In this document: piece after piece, positions 51,220 through 60,799 of the stretch | Layout: each line of letters begins with the position of its first letter | Numbering within the stretch: position 1 is the stretch's first letter | DNA from: Xanthomonas sp. DAR 34887 | GTDB taxonomy: Bacteria > Pseudomonadota > Gammaproteobacteria > Xanthomonadales > Xanthomonadaceae | DNA length: 64,000 nt | NCBI RefSeq assembly: GCF_041245805.1 | Contig: NZ_CP162490.1 | Location: forward strand, 2,147,001-2,211,000 | Direction: 5' to 3' | Notes under the pieces: generated by a model | Seen by the model: only the letters and a program-made list of their open reading frames with translations | Told to the model about the DNA's origin: nothing | The model's database searches: none | Program-made: the position numbers and the translations under genes

Positions 51220-51615
51220 CTAGCCGGCGAAGCAGGCGCGGGCCGCATCCAGCAGCCGCGCGCTGTCGCCGTCCCGCAGCACCTGCAGGGGCGTGCGTCC
51301 ACCGAGCTGTGCATGGCTGCCGTTGAGCCACTGCGTCAGCGCGGCGCGGTCGCCACCGCAGCCGTTGTAGGCGATGCAGATCGTCTCGCCGACATCGAGC
51401 AGGTGCTCGTTGCGTAACGTCGCCAAGATGGCCGCATCGCGCGCCAGCCAGTCGAGCACGCGTTGCGCGTCCTCTGCGGAGCCGTAGCTGGCGCCGTCGA
51501 TCAGGGAGAGCGTGTCGGCCGAGCGCGATAGCCGGCTGGCCTTGTCGCTTTCGGCGCGACGCATGCCTTGCAGTACCGCCTTGATGCGTTGTTCGTTTGA
51601 GGCTGGCTGCGACAT
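51220..51615 (-). CDS. MbcA/ParS/Xre-type toxin-binding domain protein, orphan
   Basis: 131 residues if started at ATG 51615; GTG 51624 is also possible. The C-terminal 50 residues (WLNGSHAQLGGRTPLQVLRD then ARLLDAARACF) match the DUF2384-type domain that binds RES or similar toxins in ParS/Xre antitoxins. No RES toxin gene is adjacent, and the N-terminal part is not a recognisable Xre HTH. It may be a decayed or non-toxin-linked member. Confidence 0.65.
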   Translation of the reverse strand: MSQPASNEQRIKAVLQGMRRAESDKASRLSRSADTLSLIDGASYGSAEDAQRVLDWLARDAAILATLRNEHLLDVGETICIAYNGCGGDRAALTQWLNGSHAQLGGRTPLQVLRDGDSARLLDAARACFAG

Positions 51616-51661
51616 GAAATGCACTGACGATGAGTAGCGGTCGCCACCAGGTGTACCGCAG

Positions 51662-52993
51662 TCATTCTGTACGCAGCGTCACTTCGCCGTCGGCAAGCCG
51701 CGCGCGCAGGCGGTCGCCCGGCGCGATCTGCGCGGCCGAACGCACCAGTGTGCCGTCGTCGACCCGGGTCAGGATCGCGTAACCGCGCGTCACCGTGGCC
51801 AATGGGCTGACCGTCTCCAGCGCGCGGGCGAGTGCGCGCAGGCGTTGCGCGTCCGCCTGCAGCTGCCGCGCCATCGCCGCCTGCGGGCGCCGGCCGAGCG
51901 CGAGCAGGCGCTCGCGCAGGGCGGCCAGGCGCCGTTGCGGCTGGGACGCGCGCAAGACCGCGGCGGCGTGGCGCAGGCGCGCGCCGCGGCGCTCTTGCTG
52001 CTGCCGCCACAGCGCCAGCAGGCGGCGCGCGACATCCTGCTGGCGGCGCTTCAACAGTTGCAGCTGCGCCTGCGGACTTTGCGCCTGCAGCCGCAGCAAG
52101 GCGCGATCGGCGCGCTGCATCGCCTGGCGCAGGCGGTGCTGCTGCCACTGCAGCAGCCGCGCATGCTGACCGCGCAGGCGTGCGGCGAGGTCGCGCTGGT
52201 CGGGGGCGAGCAGTTCCGCGGCGACCGACGGCGTCGGCGCGCGCAGGTCGGCGGCGAAGTCGGCCAGGGTCACGTCGGTCTCGTGGCCGACCGCCGACAC
52301 CACCGGCGTGGCCGCGGCGGCGATCGCCCGCGCCAGGCGTTCGTCGTTGAACGCCCACAGGTCTTCCAGCGAGCCGCCTCCGCGGGTCAGCAGGATCGCG
52401 TCGTAGCGGCCGCTGGCATCGGCGCGCTGCAGCAGCGAGGTCAGTTGCGCGGCGGCGCTGTCGCCCTGTACCAGGCTCGGCAGGATGTCCACCTGCAGCA
52501 GCGGCAGGCGCCGGCCGAGCACGCTCAGCACGTCGCGCACCGCCGCGCCGCTGGGCGAGGTGATCACCGCCAGGCGGCGCACGAAGGCGGGCAGGGCGCG
52601 CTTGCGCTCGCTGGCGAACAGGCCCTCGGCGGCGAGCCTGGCCTTGAGTTCCTCGAACGCGCGGCGCAGTGCGCCTTCGCCGGCTTCCTCCAGGTGATCC
52701 AATACCAGTTGGTAGTCGCCGCGCGCCTCGTACAGGGTCAGTCGGCCGCGCGCGAGCACGCGCAGCCCTTCGCGCGGAACGAACTTCAGCCATTGGCTCT
52801 TCGGCTTGAACATCGCGCAACGCACCTGCGCGCGCGCATCCTTCAAGGTGAAGTACAGATGGCCGGACGAAGGCCGGGTGACGTTGCCCAGCTCGCCTTC
52901 CACCCAGGCCAGCGGGAACGCGCTCTCCAGCAGGTCGCGCGCCAGCGTGTTGAGCTGGCTGGGGCTGAGGATCTGGTCGTCGCGATCGGGCAT
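51662..52993 (-). CDS. xseA: Exodeoxyribonuclease VII large subunit
   Basis: 443 residues. N-terminal OB fold (LSPSQLNTLARDLLESAFPL, VEGELGNVTRPSSGHLYFTL), catalytic domain (VITSPSGAAVRDVLSVLGRR, RGGGSLEDLWAFNDERLARA, VSAVGHETDVTLADFAADLR, RAPTPSVAAELL) and a long coiled-coil C-terminal region. With XseB it degrades single-stranded DNA. xseB is not adjacent. Lies 26 bases after queG in the same direction. Confidence 0.97.
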   Translation of the reverse strand: MPDRDDQILSPSQLNTLARDLLESAFPLAWVEGELGNVTRPSSGHLYFTLKDARAQVRCAMFKPKSQWLKFVPREGLRVLARGRLTLYEARGDYQLVLDHLEEAGEGALRRAFEELKARLAAEGLFASERKRALPAFVRRLAVITSPSGAAVRDVLSVLGRRLPLLQVDILPSLVQGDSAAAQLTSLLQRADASGRYDAILLTRGGGSLEDLWAFNDERLARAIAAAATPVVSAVGHETDVTLADFAADLRAPTPSVAAELLAPDQRDLAARLRGQHARLLQWQQHRLRQAMQRADRALLRLQAQSPQAQLQLLKRRQQDVARRLLALWRQQQERRGARLRHAAAVLRASQPQRRLAALRERLLALGRRPQAAMARQLQADAQRLRALARALETVSPLATVTRGYAILTRVDDGTLVRSAAQIAPGDRLRARLADGEVTLRTE

Positions 52994-53019
52994 GCGGGTG
53001 CTGCGTGGTGGCTGGGCGC

Positions 53020-54147
53020 CTATCCTCGCACGTCGCCGTGAGCGGCCGGTTGCGGCGCTGCGCGCTCGTCCGCGGACGCCCGGACTGCATGCTGGGCCAG
53101 CGCCCACTGCACGTGGTCGCGTACCAGCGGCGAGGCATGCTGTTCGCGCGCGCCGAGCGCGGCCAGCACCTGCGGCGTGGTCGGCGCGTTGCCCAGCGCC
53201 ACCGCCAGGTTGCGCAGCCAGCGCTCGTGGCCGCTGCGGCGGATCGCGCTGCCTTCGGTACGGCGCAGGAACTCGTCTTCGTCCCAGGCGAACAGCTGGG
53301 CGAGCGTGGCCCGGTCCAGATCGTTGCGCGCGCGGAAATCGGGTTCGTCGCTGCGCTTGGCGAACTTGTTCCAGGGGCACACAAGCTGGCAATCGTCGCA
53401 ACCGAAGATGCGGTTGCCGATCGCCGGGCGCAGCTCCTCGGGAATCGCGCCGTCGTGCTCGATGGTCAGATAGGCGATGCAGCGGCGCGCATCCAGCCGG
53501 TACGGGGCGACGATGGCCTGGGTCGGGCACACGTCGATGCAGCGCGTGCAGGTGCCGCAGTGCGCGCTGGCCGGCGGATCGATCGGTAGCGGCAGGTCGA
53601 CGTAGATTTCGCCGAGAAAGAACCAGGAGCCGCCGTTGCGGTCGATCAGGCAGGTGTGCTTGCCGATCCAGCCCAGGCCAGCGTCGCGCGCCAGGGCACG
53701 TTCCAGCACCGGCGCCGAATCGACGAAGACGCGATGGCCGAACGCGCCGATCTCGGCCTGGATGCGCTCGGCCAGTTTCTGCAGGCGGTTGCGCATCAGC
53801 TTGTGGTAGTCGCGGCCCAGCGCGTAACGGGCGACGTAGGCGCGCTCGCCGTCGTGCAGCGTGTCCCAGGCCGAATCGTCGTCGTTGCGCCCGTAGTCCA
53901 GGCCGACCGAGATCACCCGCAACGTGCCCGGAATCAATTCGGCCGGCCGCGCGCGCTTGTCCCCATGCTGCGCCATCCACTGCATCGTGCCGTACAGGCC
54001 CTGCGCCAGCCAGTCGCGCAGGTGCACTTCGTCCTGTTGCAGCTCGATCCCGGCGATGCCGCAGCGCTGGAAGCCGAACTCGCGCGCCAACGTACGGATG
54101 CGCGCGGCAACGGTGGGGGGATCGGCGGGGGCGACGCTGCTGGACAT
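53020..54147 (-). CDS. queG: Epoxyqueuosine reductase
   Basis: 375 residues. Last step of queuosine synthesis in tRNA (oQ to Q), using cobalamin and two 4Fe-4S clusters. Motifs: ALGRDYHKLMRNRLQKLAE, WIGKHTCLIDRNGGSWFFLG, and the two cluster motifs CGTCTRCIDVCPTQA and CDDCQLVCPWN. Divergent from nnr across 23 bases, a common gammaproteobacterial arrangement. Confidence 0.97.
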   Translation of the reverse strand: MSSSVAPADPPTVAARIRTLAREFGFQRCGIAGIELQQDEVHLRDWLAQGLYGTMQWMAQHGDKRARPAELIPGTLRVISVGLDYGRNDDDSAWDTLHDGERAYVARYALGRDYHKLMRNRLQKLAERIQAEIGAFGHRVFVDSAPVLERALARDAGLGWIGKHTCLIDRNGGSWFFLGEIYVDLPLPIDPPASAHCGTCTRCIDVCPTQAIVAPYRLDARRCIAYLTIEHDGAIPEELRPAIGNRIFGCDDCQLVCPWNKFAKRSDEPDFRARNDLDRATLAQLFAWDEDEFLRRTEGSAIRRSGHERWLRNLAVALGNAPTTPQVLAALGAREQHASPLVRDHVQWALAQHAVRASADERAAPQPAAHGDVRG

Positions 54148-54170
54148 GGCGCAAGTATAGAATCCCGCGC

Positions 54171-55655
54171 ATGTCCGACTCGTTCGATCTCTACGATACC
54201 GCCGCCGCGCGGCGCATCGATGCGCAGGCCACGGCCTTGCTCGGCGGCGACGGCTACACGCTGATGCAGCGTGCCGGCCAGGCCGCCTGGCAGGCGTTGC
54301 TGCAGCATTGGCCGCAGGCGCAGCGCATCCTGGTGGCGTGCGGCACCGGCAACAACGGCGGCGATGGGTATGTGCTGGCGCGGCTCGCGCATTGCGCCGG
54401 ACGCCGCGTGCGCGTGCTGCATCTGCCTGGGCGCGGCCCGCAATCGGCGTTGGCGCAACGCGCCTGCACCGACTACATCGGTGTCGGCGGCCGGATCGAG
54501 GTGTTCGATGCGGCGCTGGGCCCGGCCGACGTGGTCGTCGACGCGTTGCTCGGCATCGGCCTCAATCGCGCGCCCGACGCCGAACTGGCCGCGCTGCTCG
54601 GCGCGCTTTCCGGACTCGGTGCGCCGGTCCTGGCGCTGGACGTGCCCAGTGGCGTGGATGCCGAGCACGGCACCGTGCCGGGCGCGGTGTTGTCGGCGAC
54701 GCGGACCGTGCAGTTCATCGTCGCCCATGCCGGATTGCATACCGGGGCGGCGCTGAACCATGTCGGCGATGCCGCGCTGGCGACACTGGACGTGCCGGCC
54801 GCCGCATTCGACGGCTGTGCGGTGCAGGCGCAGGCCTGGACGGGCACTGCCCTAGCCGCACGCCTGGCGCCGCGCAGGCGCGACAGCCACAAGGGCGATT
54901 CCGGGCACGTCCTGTGTCTCGGCGGCAACCTCGGCAGCGGTGGCGCGGTCATGCTCGCTGCCGAATCTGCGTTGCGCAGCGGCGCCGGCCTGGTCAGCGT
55001 GGCGACCCGCGATGCGCATGTCGCGCCGTTGCTGGCGCGTTGTCCGGAGGCGATGACGCATGCGGTCGAGGATGCCGACGCGCTGGCGCCGCTGCTGCGC
55101 AAGGCGAGCGTCCTCGCGCTGGGTCCCGGACTGGGCCAGGACGCATGGGCGCAGGCGCTGTGGCAGCGGGCGTTGGCGGCCGAATTGCCGGCGGTGATCG
55201 ACGCCGATGCGTTGAACCTGCTGGCACAGGCGCCGCGCGCATTGCCGGACGCGGTGCTGACGCCGCATCCGGGCGAGGCCGGGCGGCTGCTCGGCCTCGC
55301 CACCGCCGATGTGCAGCGCGACCGCTTCGCCGCCGCCGCGGCGCTGGCCGAGCGTTACCAGGCGGTGGTGGTGTTGAAGGGCGCCGGCAGCATCGTCGCT
55401 GCGCCGGGGCGGATCCCGCGCGTCATCGCCGCCGGCAATCCGGGCATGGCGGTGGGCGGGATGGGCGATCTGCTGACCGGCGTGATCGCGGCGCTGCGTG
55501 CGCAAGGCCTGGCCGGCTTCGAAGCGGCCAGCGTCGGCGCGTTGTTGCATGCGGCCGCCGGCGATCGTGCCGCCGCCGCCGGCCAGCGCGGCCTGCTGCC
55601 CTCCGACCTGCTGCCGGCGCTGCGCCACCTGGCCAATCCGGAAGCGAACCGATGA
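54171..55655 (+). CDS. nnr: Bifunctional NAD(P)HX epimerase/dehydratase
   Basis: 494 residues. The N-terminal YjeF epimerase half (LMQRAGQAAWQALLQHWPQA, VACGTGNNGGDGYVLARL, DALLGIGLNR, LDVPSGVDAEHGTVPG) and C-terminal dehydratase half (KGDSGHVLCLGGNLGSGGAV, LTPHPGEAGRLLGL, AAGNPGMAVGGMGDLLTGVI) repair hydrated NAD(P)H. A TATAGAAT at 54156-54163 lies only 7 bases before the ATG, so the message may be nearly leaderless. Four-base overlap with tsaE. Confidence 0.96.
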   Translation: MSDSFDLYDTAAARRIDAQATALLGGDGYTLMQRAGQAAWQALLQHWPQAQRILVACGTGNNGGDGYVLARLAHCAGRRVRVLHLPGRGPQSALAQRACTDYIGVGGRIEVFDAALGPADVVVDALLGIGLNRAPDAELAALLGALSGLGAPVLALDVPSGVDAEHGTVPGAVLSATRTVQFIVAHAGLHTGAALNHVGDAALATLDVPAAAFDGCAVQAQAWTGTALAARLAPRRRDSHKGDSGHVLCLGGNLGSGGAVMLAAESALRSGAGLVSVATRDAHVAPLLARCPEAMTHAVEDADALAPLLRKASVLALGPGLGQDAWAQALWQRALAAELPAVIDADALNLLAQAPRALPDAVLTPHPGEAGRLLGLATADVQRDRFAAAAALAERYQAVVVLKGAGSIVAAPGRIPRVIAAGNPGMAVGGMGDLLTGVIAALRAQGLAGFEAASVGALLHAAAGDRAAAAGQRGLLPSDLLPALRHLANPEANR

Positions 55656-56131
55656 TGCGACTTCACCTGCAAGACAGCGACGCCACCGAACGCCTCGGCC
55701 AGGTCCTGGCCGCCACGCGCCCGGCGCAGGCGATGGTGCATCTGCGCGGCGATCTCGGCGCCGGCAAGTCGACCCTGGCGCGGGCGTTGCTGCGCGCGCT
55801 GGGCGTGCAGGGCGCGATCCGCAGTCCGACCTATACCTTGGTCGAGCGCTATCCGTTGGCCGAAGGCGAGGCCTGGCATCTGGACCTGTATCGCATCGGT
55901 GCCGCCGGCGAGTTGGATTTCCTGGGATTGGACGAGGCCTCGGTGACCCTGTGGCTGGTGGAATGGCCGGAACGCGGCGGCGACGTGCTGCCACCGGCCG
56001 ACTTGGTCGTGGCCCTGGCGCTGCACGACGAGGGACGCGCCGTGCAGCTGCAGGCCAACACCGCGGTCGGCGTGGCCTGGTTGTCGCGGATGGCCGACCG
56101 GGACGACTTGCGGGGTTTTTCTGCCGGCTGA
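55652..56131 (+). CDS. tsaE: tRNA threonylcarbamoyladenosine biosynthesis ATPase TsaE
   Basis: 159 residues. P-loop ATPase with Walker A GDLGAGKSTLARALLRALG, SPTYTLVERYPLAEG and HLDLYRIG. It works with TsaBCD to make t6A37 in tRNAs. Two adjacent ATGs (55652, 55655); the first overlaps the nnr stop. Confidence 0.96.
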   Translation: MMRLHLQDSDATERLGQVLAATRPAQAMVHLRGDLGAGKSTLARALLRALGVQGAIRSPTYTLVERYPLAEGEAWHLDLYRIGAAGELDFLGLDEASVTLWLVEWPERGGDVLPPADLVVALALHDEGRAVQLQANTAVGVAWLSRMADRDDLRGFSAG

Positions 56132-56212
56132 CACTAGGAAGTGCAGGCAGGTTATGGATTATTAAGGGAAAACCGCTTGTGTTTATGTGCGCGGGATGCT
56201 TGAATCGCCTTC

Positions 56213-57841
56213 ATGCGCCTGGGGACCCGTTTTTTCGCCTGTTCCGCCATCGCCGCAGGCTGGTGCCTAGCGGCGCAATCGGCGTTTGCAGGCCAGGTCC
56301 AGGCGGTTTCGCTCGGTAACGGCGCCACCGGCACCCGTGCCGAAATCCGGCTGCAGGGCAGCGGCGGCTTCACCACGCTGACCCTGGCCAACCCCAACCG
56401 ATTGGTCGTCGATCTTCCCGAATCCTCTGCCGCGCAGGGCCTGAAGCTGCCTGCGGGCAACGGTGTGGTCACGGCCGTGCGCACCGGTCACCCGGTCCCC
56501 GGTACCTTGCGCATCGTGTTCGACCTGAGCAGCCCGGTGGTGGCGTTCAAGCCGCAGATGCAGACCGTGGCCGGCAGTTCGGTGCTGGTAATCGAGTGGC
56601 CGGGCGATGCGCCGTCGGCCAAACCGCTGGCCAATGCCGGCAATGGTGCGGCGTCGCCCACGCCGACGCCCTCCGCGGCGCCGGCCGCGGTGGCGGTCGA
56701 ACCCAAGCCGGCACCCGATCCGCGGCTGGAAGCGGCGCGCGCGACGGCGGCGCTGACCTCGTCGGTGCTGCAACGCGCAGCGCCGCCGCCGGCACCGGCT
56801 CCGGTCCAGCAGACAGCGACCACGACCGCGACGGGCCGTCCAGGCATCGTGCCCGCGCCGGCCGCAGCACCCGCCAGCGCCGTTGCCTCGATGGCGCCGA
56901 CCGCATCCGCCTCTGCATCGGTTAGCGCTGCCGTGCCGGCGCAGCAAGGCGCTGTCGCGGCCGCGCCGACGTCCGAGCGGCCCGACGCGGCCAGCGACGA
57001 CGATGTGGCCGTCGCCGCCGCTGCCGAGGCGCGCCCGGTGATGCCGAGCGCATCGTCGCGGGTGACGATGAAGCCGGGCATGCGCCCGTTGATCGTGGCC
57101 ATCGATCCCGGCCATGGCGGCCAGGATCCCGGCGCGATGGGGCCGACCGGCAAGCGCGAGAAGGACGTGACCCTGGCGATCGGCCGTGAGCTGGCGCGGC
57201 AGATCAACGCCACGCCGGGCATGAAGGCCTACATGACCCGCGATACCGACGTGTTCATCCCGCTGCCGATGCGCGCGCAGAAGGCGCGCGCGGCCAAGGC
57301 CGACATCTTCATCTCGATCCACGCCGACGCGGCCGAAAACCGCAGCGCGACCGGCTCCTCGGTCTATGTGCTGTCGACCAAGGGCGCGTCCTCGCAGCGC
57401 GCGCGCTGGCTGGCGGACAAGGAAAACGCGGCCGACCTGGTCGGCGGCGTGCGCCTGCAGAAGACCGACAGCACCTTGGCCAGCGTGTTGCTGGACCTGG
57501 CGCAGAGCGGCCACATGAAGGCCTCCGAGGACGCGGCCGGCCACGTGTTGGGCGGGCTCAAGCGGATCGGCAACAACCACAAGCCGGAGATCGAGCGCGC
57601 CAACTTCGCGGTGCTGCGCACCTCGGACATGCCGGCGATGCTGGTCGAGACCGCTTTCATCTCCAATCCGGACGAAGAGCGCCGGCTGACCGATCCCGGC
57701 TACCAGCGGCGCCTGGCCGGCGCGGTGCTGGACGGGGTCAATACGTTCTTCACCCGCCAGCCGCCGCCGGGCACGCTGTTCGCCGCGCGCGCGCAGGCCG
57801 AGGCGGAAGCGGCCAGCACCGTAGCCGGCGGCGGCCGCTGA
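56213..57841 (+). CDS. amiC: N-acetylmuramoyl-L-alanine amidase, AmiC/AmiB type
   Basis: 542 residues, longer than E. coli AmiC (about 417). Signal peptide, AMIN domain (about residues 30-125, septum targeting), an unusually long Ala/Pro/Thr-rich linker (about 130-280), then the zinc amidase domain: DPGHGGQDPGAMGPTGKREK, FISIHADAAENRSATGSSVY, MLVETAFISNPDEERRL. It cleaves septal peptidoglycan for daughter-cell separation. The zinc ligands His, Glu, His and the catalytic Glu are present. Confidence 0.93.
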   Translation: MRLGTRFFACSAIAAGWCLAAQSAFAGQVQAVSLGNGATGTRAEIRLQGSGGFTTLTLANPNRLVVDLPESSAAQGLKLPAGNGVVTAVRTGHPVPGTLRIVFDLSSPVVAFKPQMQTVAGSSVLVIEWPGDAPSAKPLANAGNGAASPTPTPSAAPAAVAVEPKPAPDPRLEAARATAALTSSVLQRAAPPPAPAPVQQTATTTATGRPGIVPAPAAAPASAVASMAPTASASASVSAAVPAQQGAVAAAPTSERPDAASDDDVAVAAAAEARPVMPSASSRVTMKPGMRPLIVAIDPGHGGQDPGAMGPTGKREKDVTLAIGRELARQINATPGMKAYMTRDTDVFIPLPMRAQKARAAKADIFISIHADAAENRSATGSSVYVLSTKGASSQRARWLADKENAADLVGGVRLQKTDSTLASVLLDLAQSGHMKASEDAAGHVLGGLKRIGNNHKPEIERANFAVLRTSDMPAMLVETAFISNPDEERRLTDPGYQRRLAGAVLDGVNTFFTRQPPPGTLFAARAQAEAEAASTVAGGGR

Positions 57842-57988
57842 GGCGCTCGGCTATCATCGCCGGCTGATCCTGATGGCGGCGTCCGCGCCGTAAGCCGTGC
57901 CGATGTCCCGTAACCGTTTCTGTTCTCTCGTTTCCGAGCCCGGCGCGATCGCGCGTCGGCCGCGTCGCGCGTGCGCGCAGGGGCCGGC

Positions 57989-59854
57989 ATGAGCATTCGC
58001 CAATTGCCCGAGATCCTGATCAACCAGATCGCCGCGGGCGAAGTGGTCGAGCGTCCGGCCTCGGTGGTCAAGGAATTGGTCGAGAACGCGCTGGATGCCG
58101 GCGCGCATCGCGTGGACATCGACCTGGAAGAGGGCGGCGTGCGCCTGATCCGGATCCGCGACGATGGCGGCGGCATTGCGCCCGAGGAACTGCCGTTGGC
58201 GGTGTCGCGGCACGCGACCAGCAAGATCGCCTCGCTCGACGACCTGGAATCGGTCGGCACGCTCGGCTTCCGCGGCGAAGCGCTGCCGTCGATCGCCTCG
58301 GTCAGCCGCTTCACCCTGGCCTCGCGCCGCGCCGGCGACGAGCACGGCGCCGCGCTGCAGGTCGATGGCGGCAAGGTCGGACAGGTGCAGCCGCGCGCGC
58401 AGGCGCCGGGCACTACCGTCGAGGTGCGCGAGCTGTTCTACAACGTGCCGGCGCGGCGCAAGTTCCTGCGCGCCGAGCGCACCGAGCTCGGCCATATCGA
58501 GGAATGGCTGCGTTCGTTGGCGCTGGCGCGCCCGGACGTGGAGCTGCGCGTGTCGCACAACGGCAAGCCGTCGCGGCGCTACAAGCCGGGCGACCTGTAT
58601 TCGGACGCACGGCTGGGCGAGACCCTGGGCGAGGACTTCGCGCGGCAGGCGCTGCGCGTGGACCACAGCGGCGCTGGGCTGCGCCTGCACGGCTGGATCG
58701 CGCAGCCGCACTATTCGCGCGCCAGCGCCGACCAGCAGTACCTGTACGTCAACGGCCGCTCGGTGCGCGACCGCAGCGTCGCGCATGCGGTGAAGATGGC
58801 CTATGGCGACGTGCTGTTCCATGGCCGGCAGCCGGCCTATGTGCTGTTTCTGGAGTTGGAGCCGTCGCGGGTCGACGTCAACGTGCATCCGGCAAAGCAC
58901 GAAGTGCGCTTCCGCGATGCGCGGCTGATCCACGATTTCGTCTATCGCACGCTGCAGGGCGCACTGGCGCAGACCCGCGCCGGCAGCACGCCGATCGCGG
59001 GCGATGCGGCGCAGGCGGCGCCGCTGGCGTATGCCGGCGGCGCGTTGCCGATGTCCGGCAACCCGAGCGGCGGCGGTTCCGGCGGCCAGGGCTACGGCGC
59101 GCAGTGGCGACCGGCGCAGTCGCCGCTGGGCCTGCGCGTCAACGAGGCGCCGGCCGCCTACGCCGCGCTGTACGCCGCGCCGGCGGGCGCCGCAGATGCA
59201 ACGGCGGGCATGCCGTTGCAGGCTCAGGATGCGGCCGGCGGGCTGCCGGAAACGTCCCCCGACAGCGGCGTGCCGCCGCTGGGCTATGCGATCGCGCAGC
59301 TGCACGGCATCTACATCCTGGCCGAGAACGCCGAAGGCCTGATCGTGGTGGACATGCACGCCGCGCACGAGCGCATCGGCTACGAGCGGCTGAAGCACGC
59401 GCACGACGGCATCGGCCTGCATGCGCAGCCGTTGCTGGTGCCGATCACGCTGGCAGTGGGCGAGCGCGACGCCGACACCGCCGAACGCGAGGCGGAAACG
59501 CTGGCCGCGCTCGGTTTCGAGATCACCCGCAGCGGCCCGCAATCGCTGCACGTGCGCAGCATTCCGGCGTTGCTGGCCCAGGCCGAGCCGGAAGCCTTGC
59601 TGCGCGACGTGCTGACCGACTTGCGCGAACACGGCCACAGCCGCCGCGTCGCCGGCGCGCGCGACGAGCTGCTGTCGACGATGGCCTGCCACGGCGCGGT
59701 GCGCGCCAACCGGCGCCTCACCGTGCCGGAAATGAACGCGCTGCTGCGCGACATGGAGGCCACCGAGCGCTCCGGGCAGTGCAATCATGGACGCCCGACC
59801 TGGGCGCGTTTCACGCTGGGCGAGATCGATCGTTGGTTCTTACGGGGGCGCTGA
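57989..59854 (+). CDS. mutL: DNA mismatch repair protein MutL with endonuclease motif
   Basis: 621 residues. GHKL ATPase N-domain (LINQIAAGEVVERPASVVKE, VENALDAG, DDGGGI, LGFRGEALPSIASVS), a Gly/Ala-rich linker (about 340-425) and dimerisation domain. Unlike E. coli MutL, the C-domain has D455-M-H-A-(x)2-E-(x)4-E466, the metal-binding motif of MutL endonucleases with Met for Gln, as in Pseudomonas. The ATG 57989 matches the conserved start MSIRQLPE. Confidence 0.97.
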   Translation: MSIRQLPEILINQIAAGEVVERPASVVKELVENALDAGAHRVDIDLEEGGVRLIRIRDDGGGIAPEELPLAVSRHATSKIASLDDLESVGTLGFRGEALPSIASVSRFTLASRRAGDEHGAALQVDGGKVGQVQPRAQAPGTTVEVRELFYNVPARRKFLRAERTELGHIEEWLRSLALARPDVELRVSHNGKPSRRYKPGDLYSDARLGETLGEDFARQALRVDHSGAGLRLHGWIAQPHYSRASADQQYLYVNGRSVRDRSVAHAVKMAYGDVLFHGRQPAYVLFLELEPSRVDVNVHPAKHEVRFRDARLIHDFVYRTLQGALAQTRAGSTPIAGDAAQAAPLAYAGGALPMSGNPSGGGSGGQGYGAQWRPAQSPLGLRVNEAPAAYAALYAAPAGAADATAGMPLQAQDAAGGLPETSPDSGVPPLGYAIAQLHGIYILAENAEGLIVVDMHAAHERIGYERLKHAHDGIGLHAQPLLVPITLAVGERDADTAEREAETLAALGFEITRSGPQSLHVRSIPALLAQAEPEALLRDVLTDLREHGHSRRVAGARDELLSTMACHGAVRANRRLTVPEMNALLRDMEATERSGQCNHGRPTWARFTLGEIDRWFLRGR

Positions 59855-60783
59855 TGGCCAAGTGGGGAAGGGCGGCGGCGCTGCTGGCAGCGCTGCTCGC
59901 GTTGGGCGCGTGCGGCAAGCAGGCACCGGTGCCGGCCGCGCCGGCGGTCGCCGACAAGGCGTTCCTGGCCGACCAGCAGCGCTGGCGCGAGCAGCGCAAA
60001 CAGGAACTGCAGGCCGCCGACGGCTGGACCAGCCTGGTCGGCCTGCACTGGCTGGAACTGAAGGAGCACTACATCGGCAGCGGCCCCGGCAGCGGCATCC
60101 GCCTGGCGGTCGGACCGGCGCGGATGGCGCTGGTGTCGCGGGTAGGCGCGCAGGTGTTCCTGACCCCGGAACCCGGCGCAGCGCTGAGCATGGACGGCAA
60201 GCCGCTGCAGCGACGCACGCGCCTGTACAGCGACCACGACGCGACGCCGAGCGTGATCGACTTCGAAGACGGCAAAGGCAAGCTGAGTTTGATCGAGCGC
60301 GGCGGCCGCTATGCGCTGCGGGTCAAGCATGCCGATGCGCCGACCCGGCTCGGCTTCGCCGGGCTGAGCTACTGGCCGGCGGCCGAATCCTGGCGCATCC
60401 GCGGCCGTTTCGTCCCCAACGCGCCGGGCAAGACCCTGCCCATCGTCGACATCATCGGCGTCACCACCGAGTCGCCCAATGCCGGTGCGCTGGAATTCGA
60501 GCGCGACGGCAAGCGCTTCCGTCTGGAAGCGATCGGCGAGCCCGGGCGCCCGCTGTTCGTGGTATTCGCCGACCGCACCAGCGGCCGCGGCAGCTATCCG
60601 GCCGGACGTTTCCTGGACGTGCCGGCGCCCGACGCCGACGGCAGCGTGGTGCTGGATTTCAACCGCGCCTACAACCCGCCGTGCGCGTTCACCCCGTTCG
60701 CGACCTGTCCGCTGCCGCCGCCGGAGAACCGGCTGGACCTGGCGGTGGAAGCCGGCGAGAAGACCTACGCCGCCGCACACTGA
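59854..60783 (+). CDS. DUF1684-family lipoprotein
   Basis: 309 residues. Lipobox LGAC near residue 20. The body has DUF1684 features: WTSLVGLHWLELKEHYIGSG, GLSYWPAAESWRIRGRF, RTSGRGSYPAGRFLDVPAP and VLDFNRAYNPPCAFTPFATC (last motif conserved). The start ATG shares one base with the mutL stop (TGATG). Function unknown; found in bacteria and archaea. Confidence 0.9.
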   Translation: MAKWGRAAALLAALLALGACGKQAPVPAAPAVADKAFLADQQRWREQRKQELQAADGWTSLVGLHWLELKEHYIGSGPGSGIRLAVGPARMALVSRVGAQVFLTPEPGAALSMDGKPLQRRTRLYSDHDATPSVIDFEDGKGKLSLIERGGRYALRVKHADAPTRLGFAGLSYWPAAESWRIRGRFVPNAPGKTLPIVDIIGVTTESPNAGALEFERDGKRFRLEAIGEPGRPLFVVFADRTSGRGSYPAGRFLDVPAPDADGSVVLDFNRAYNPPCAFTPFATCPLPPPENRLDLAVEAGEKTYAAAH

Positions 60784-60799
60784 ACCGAGAGCCCCGACG

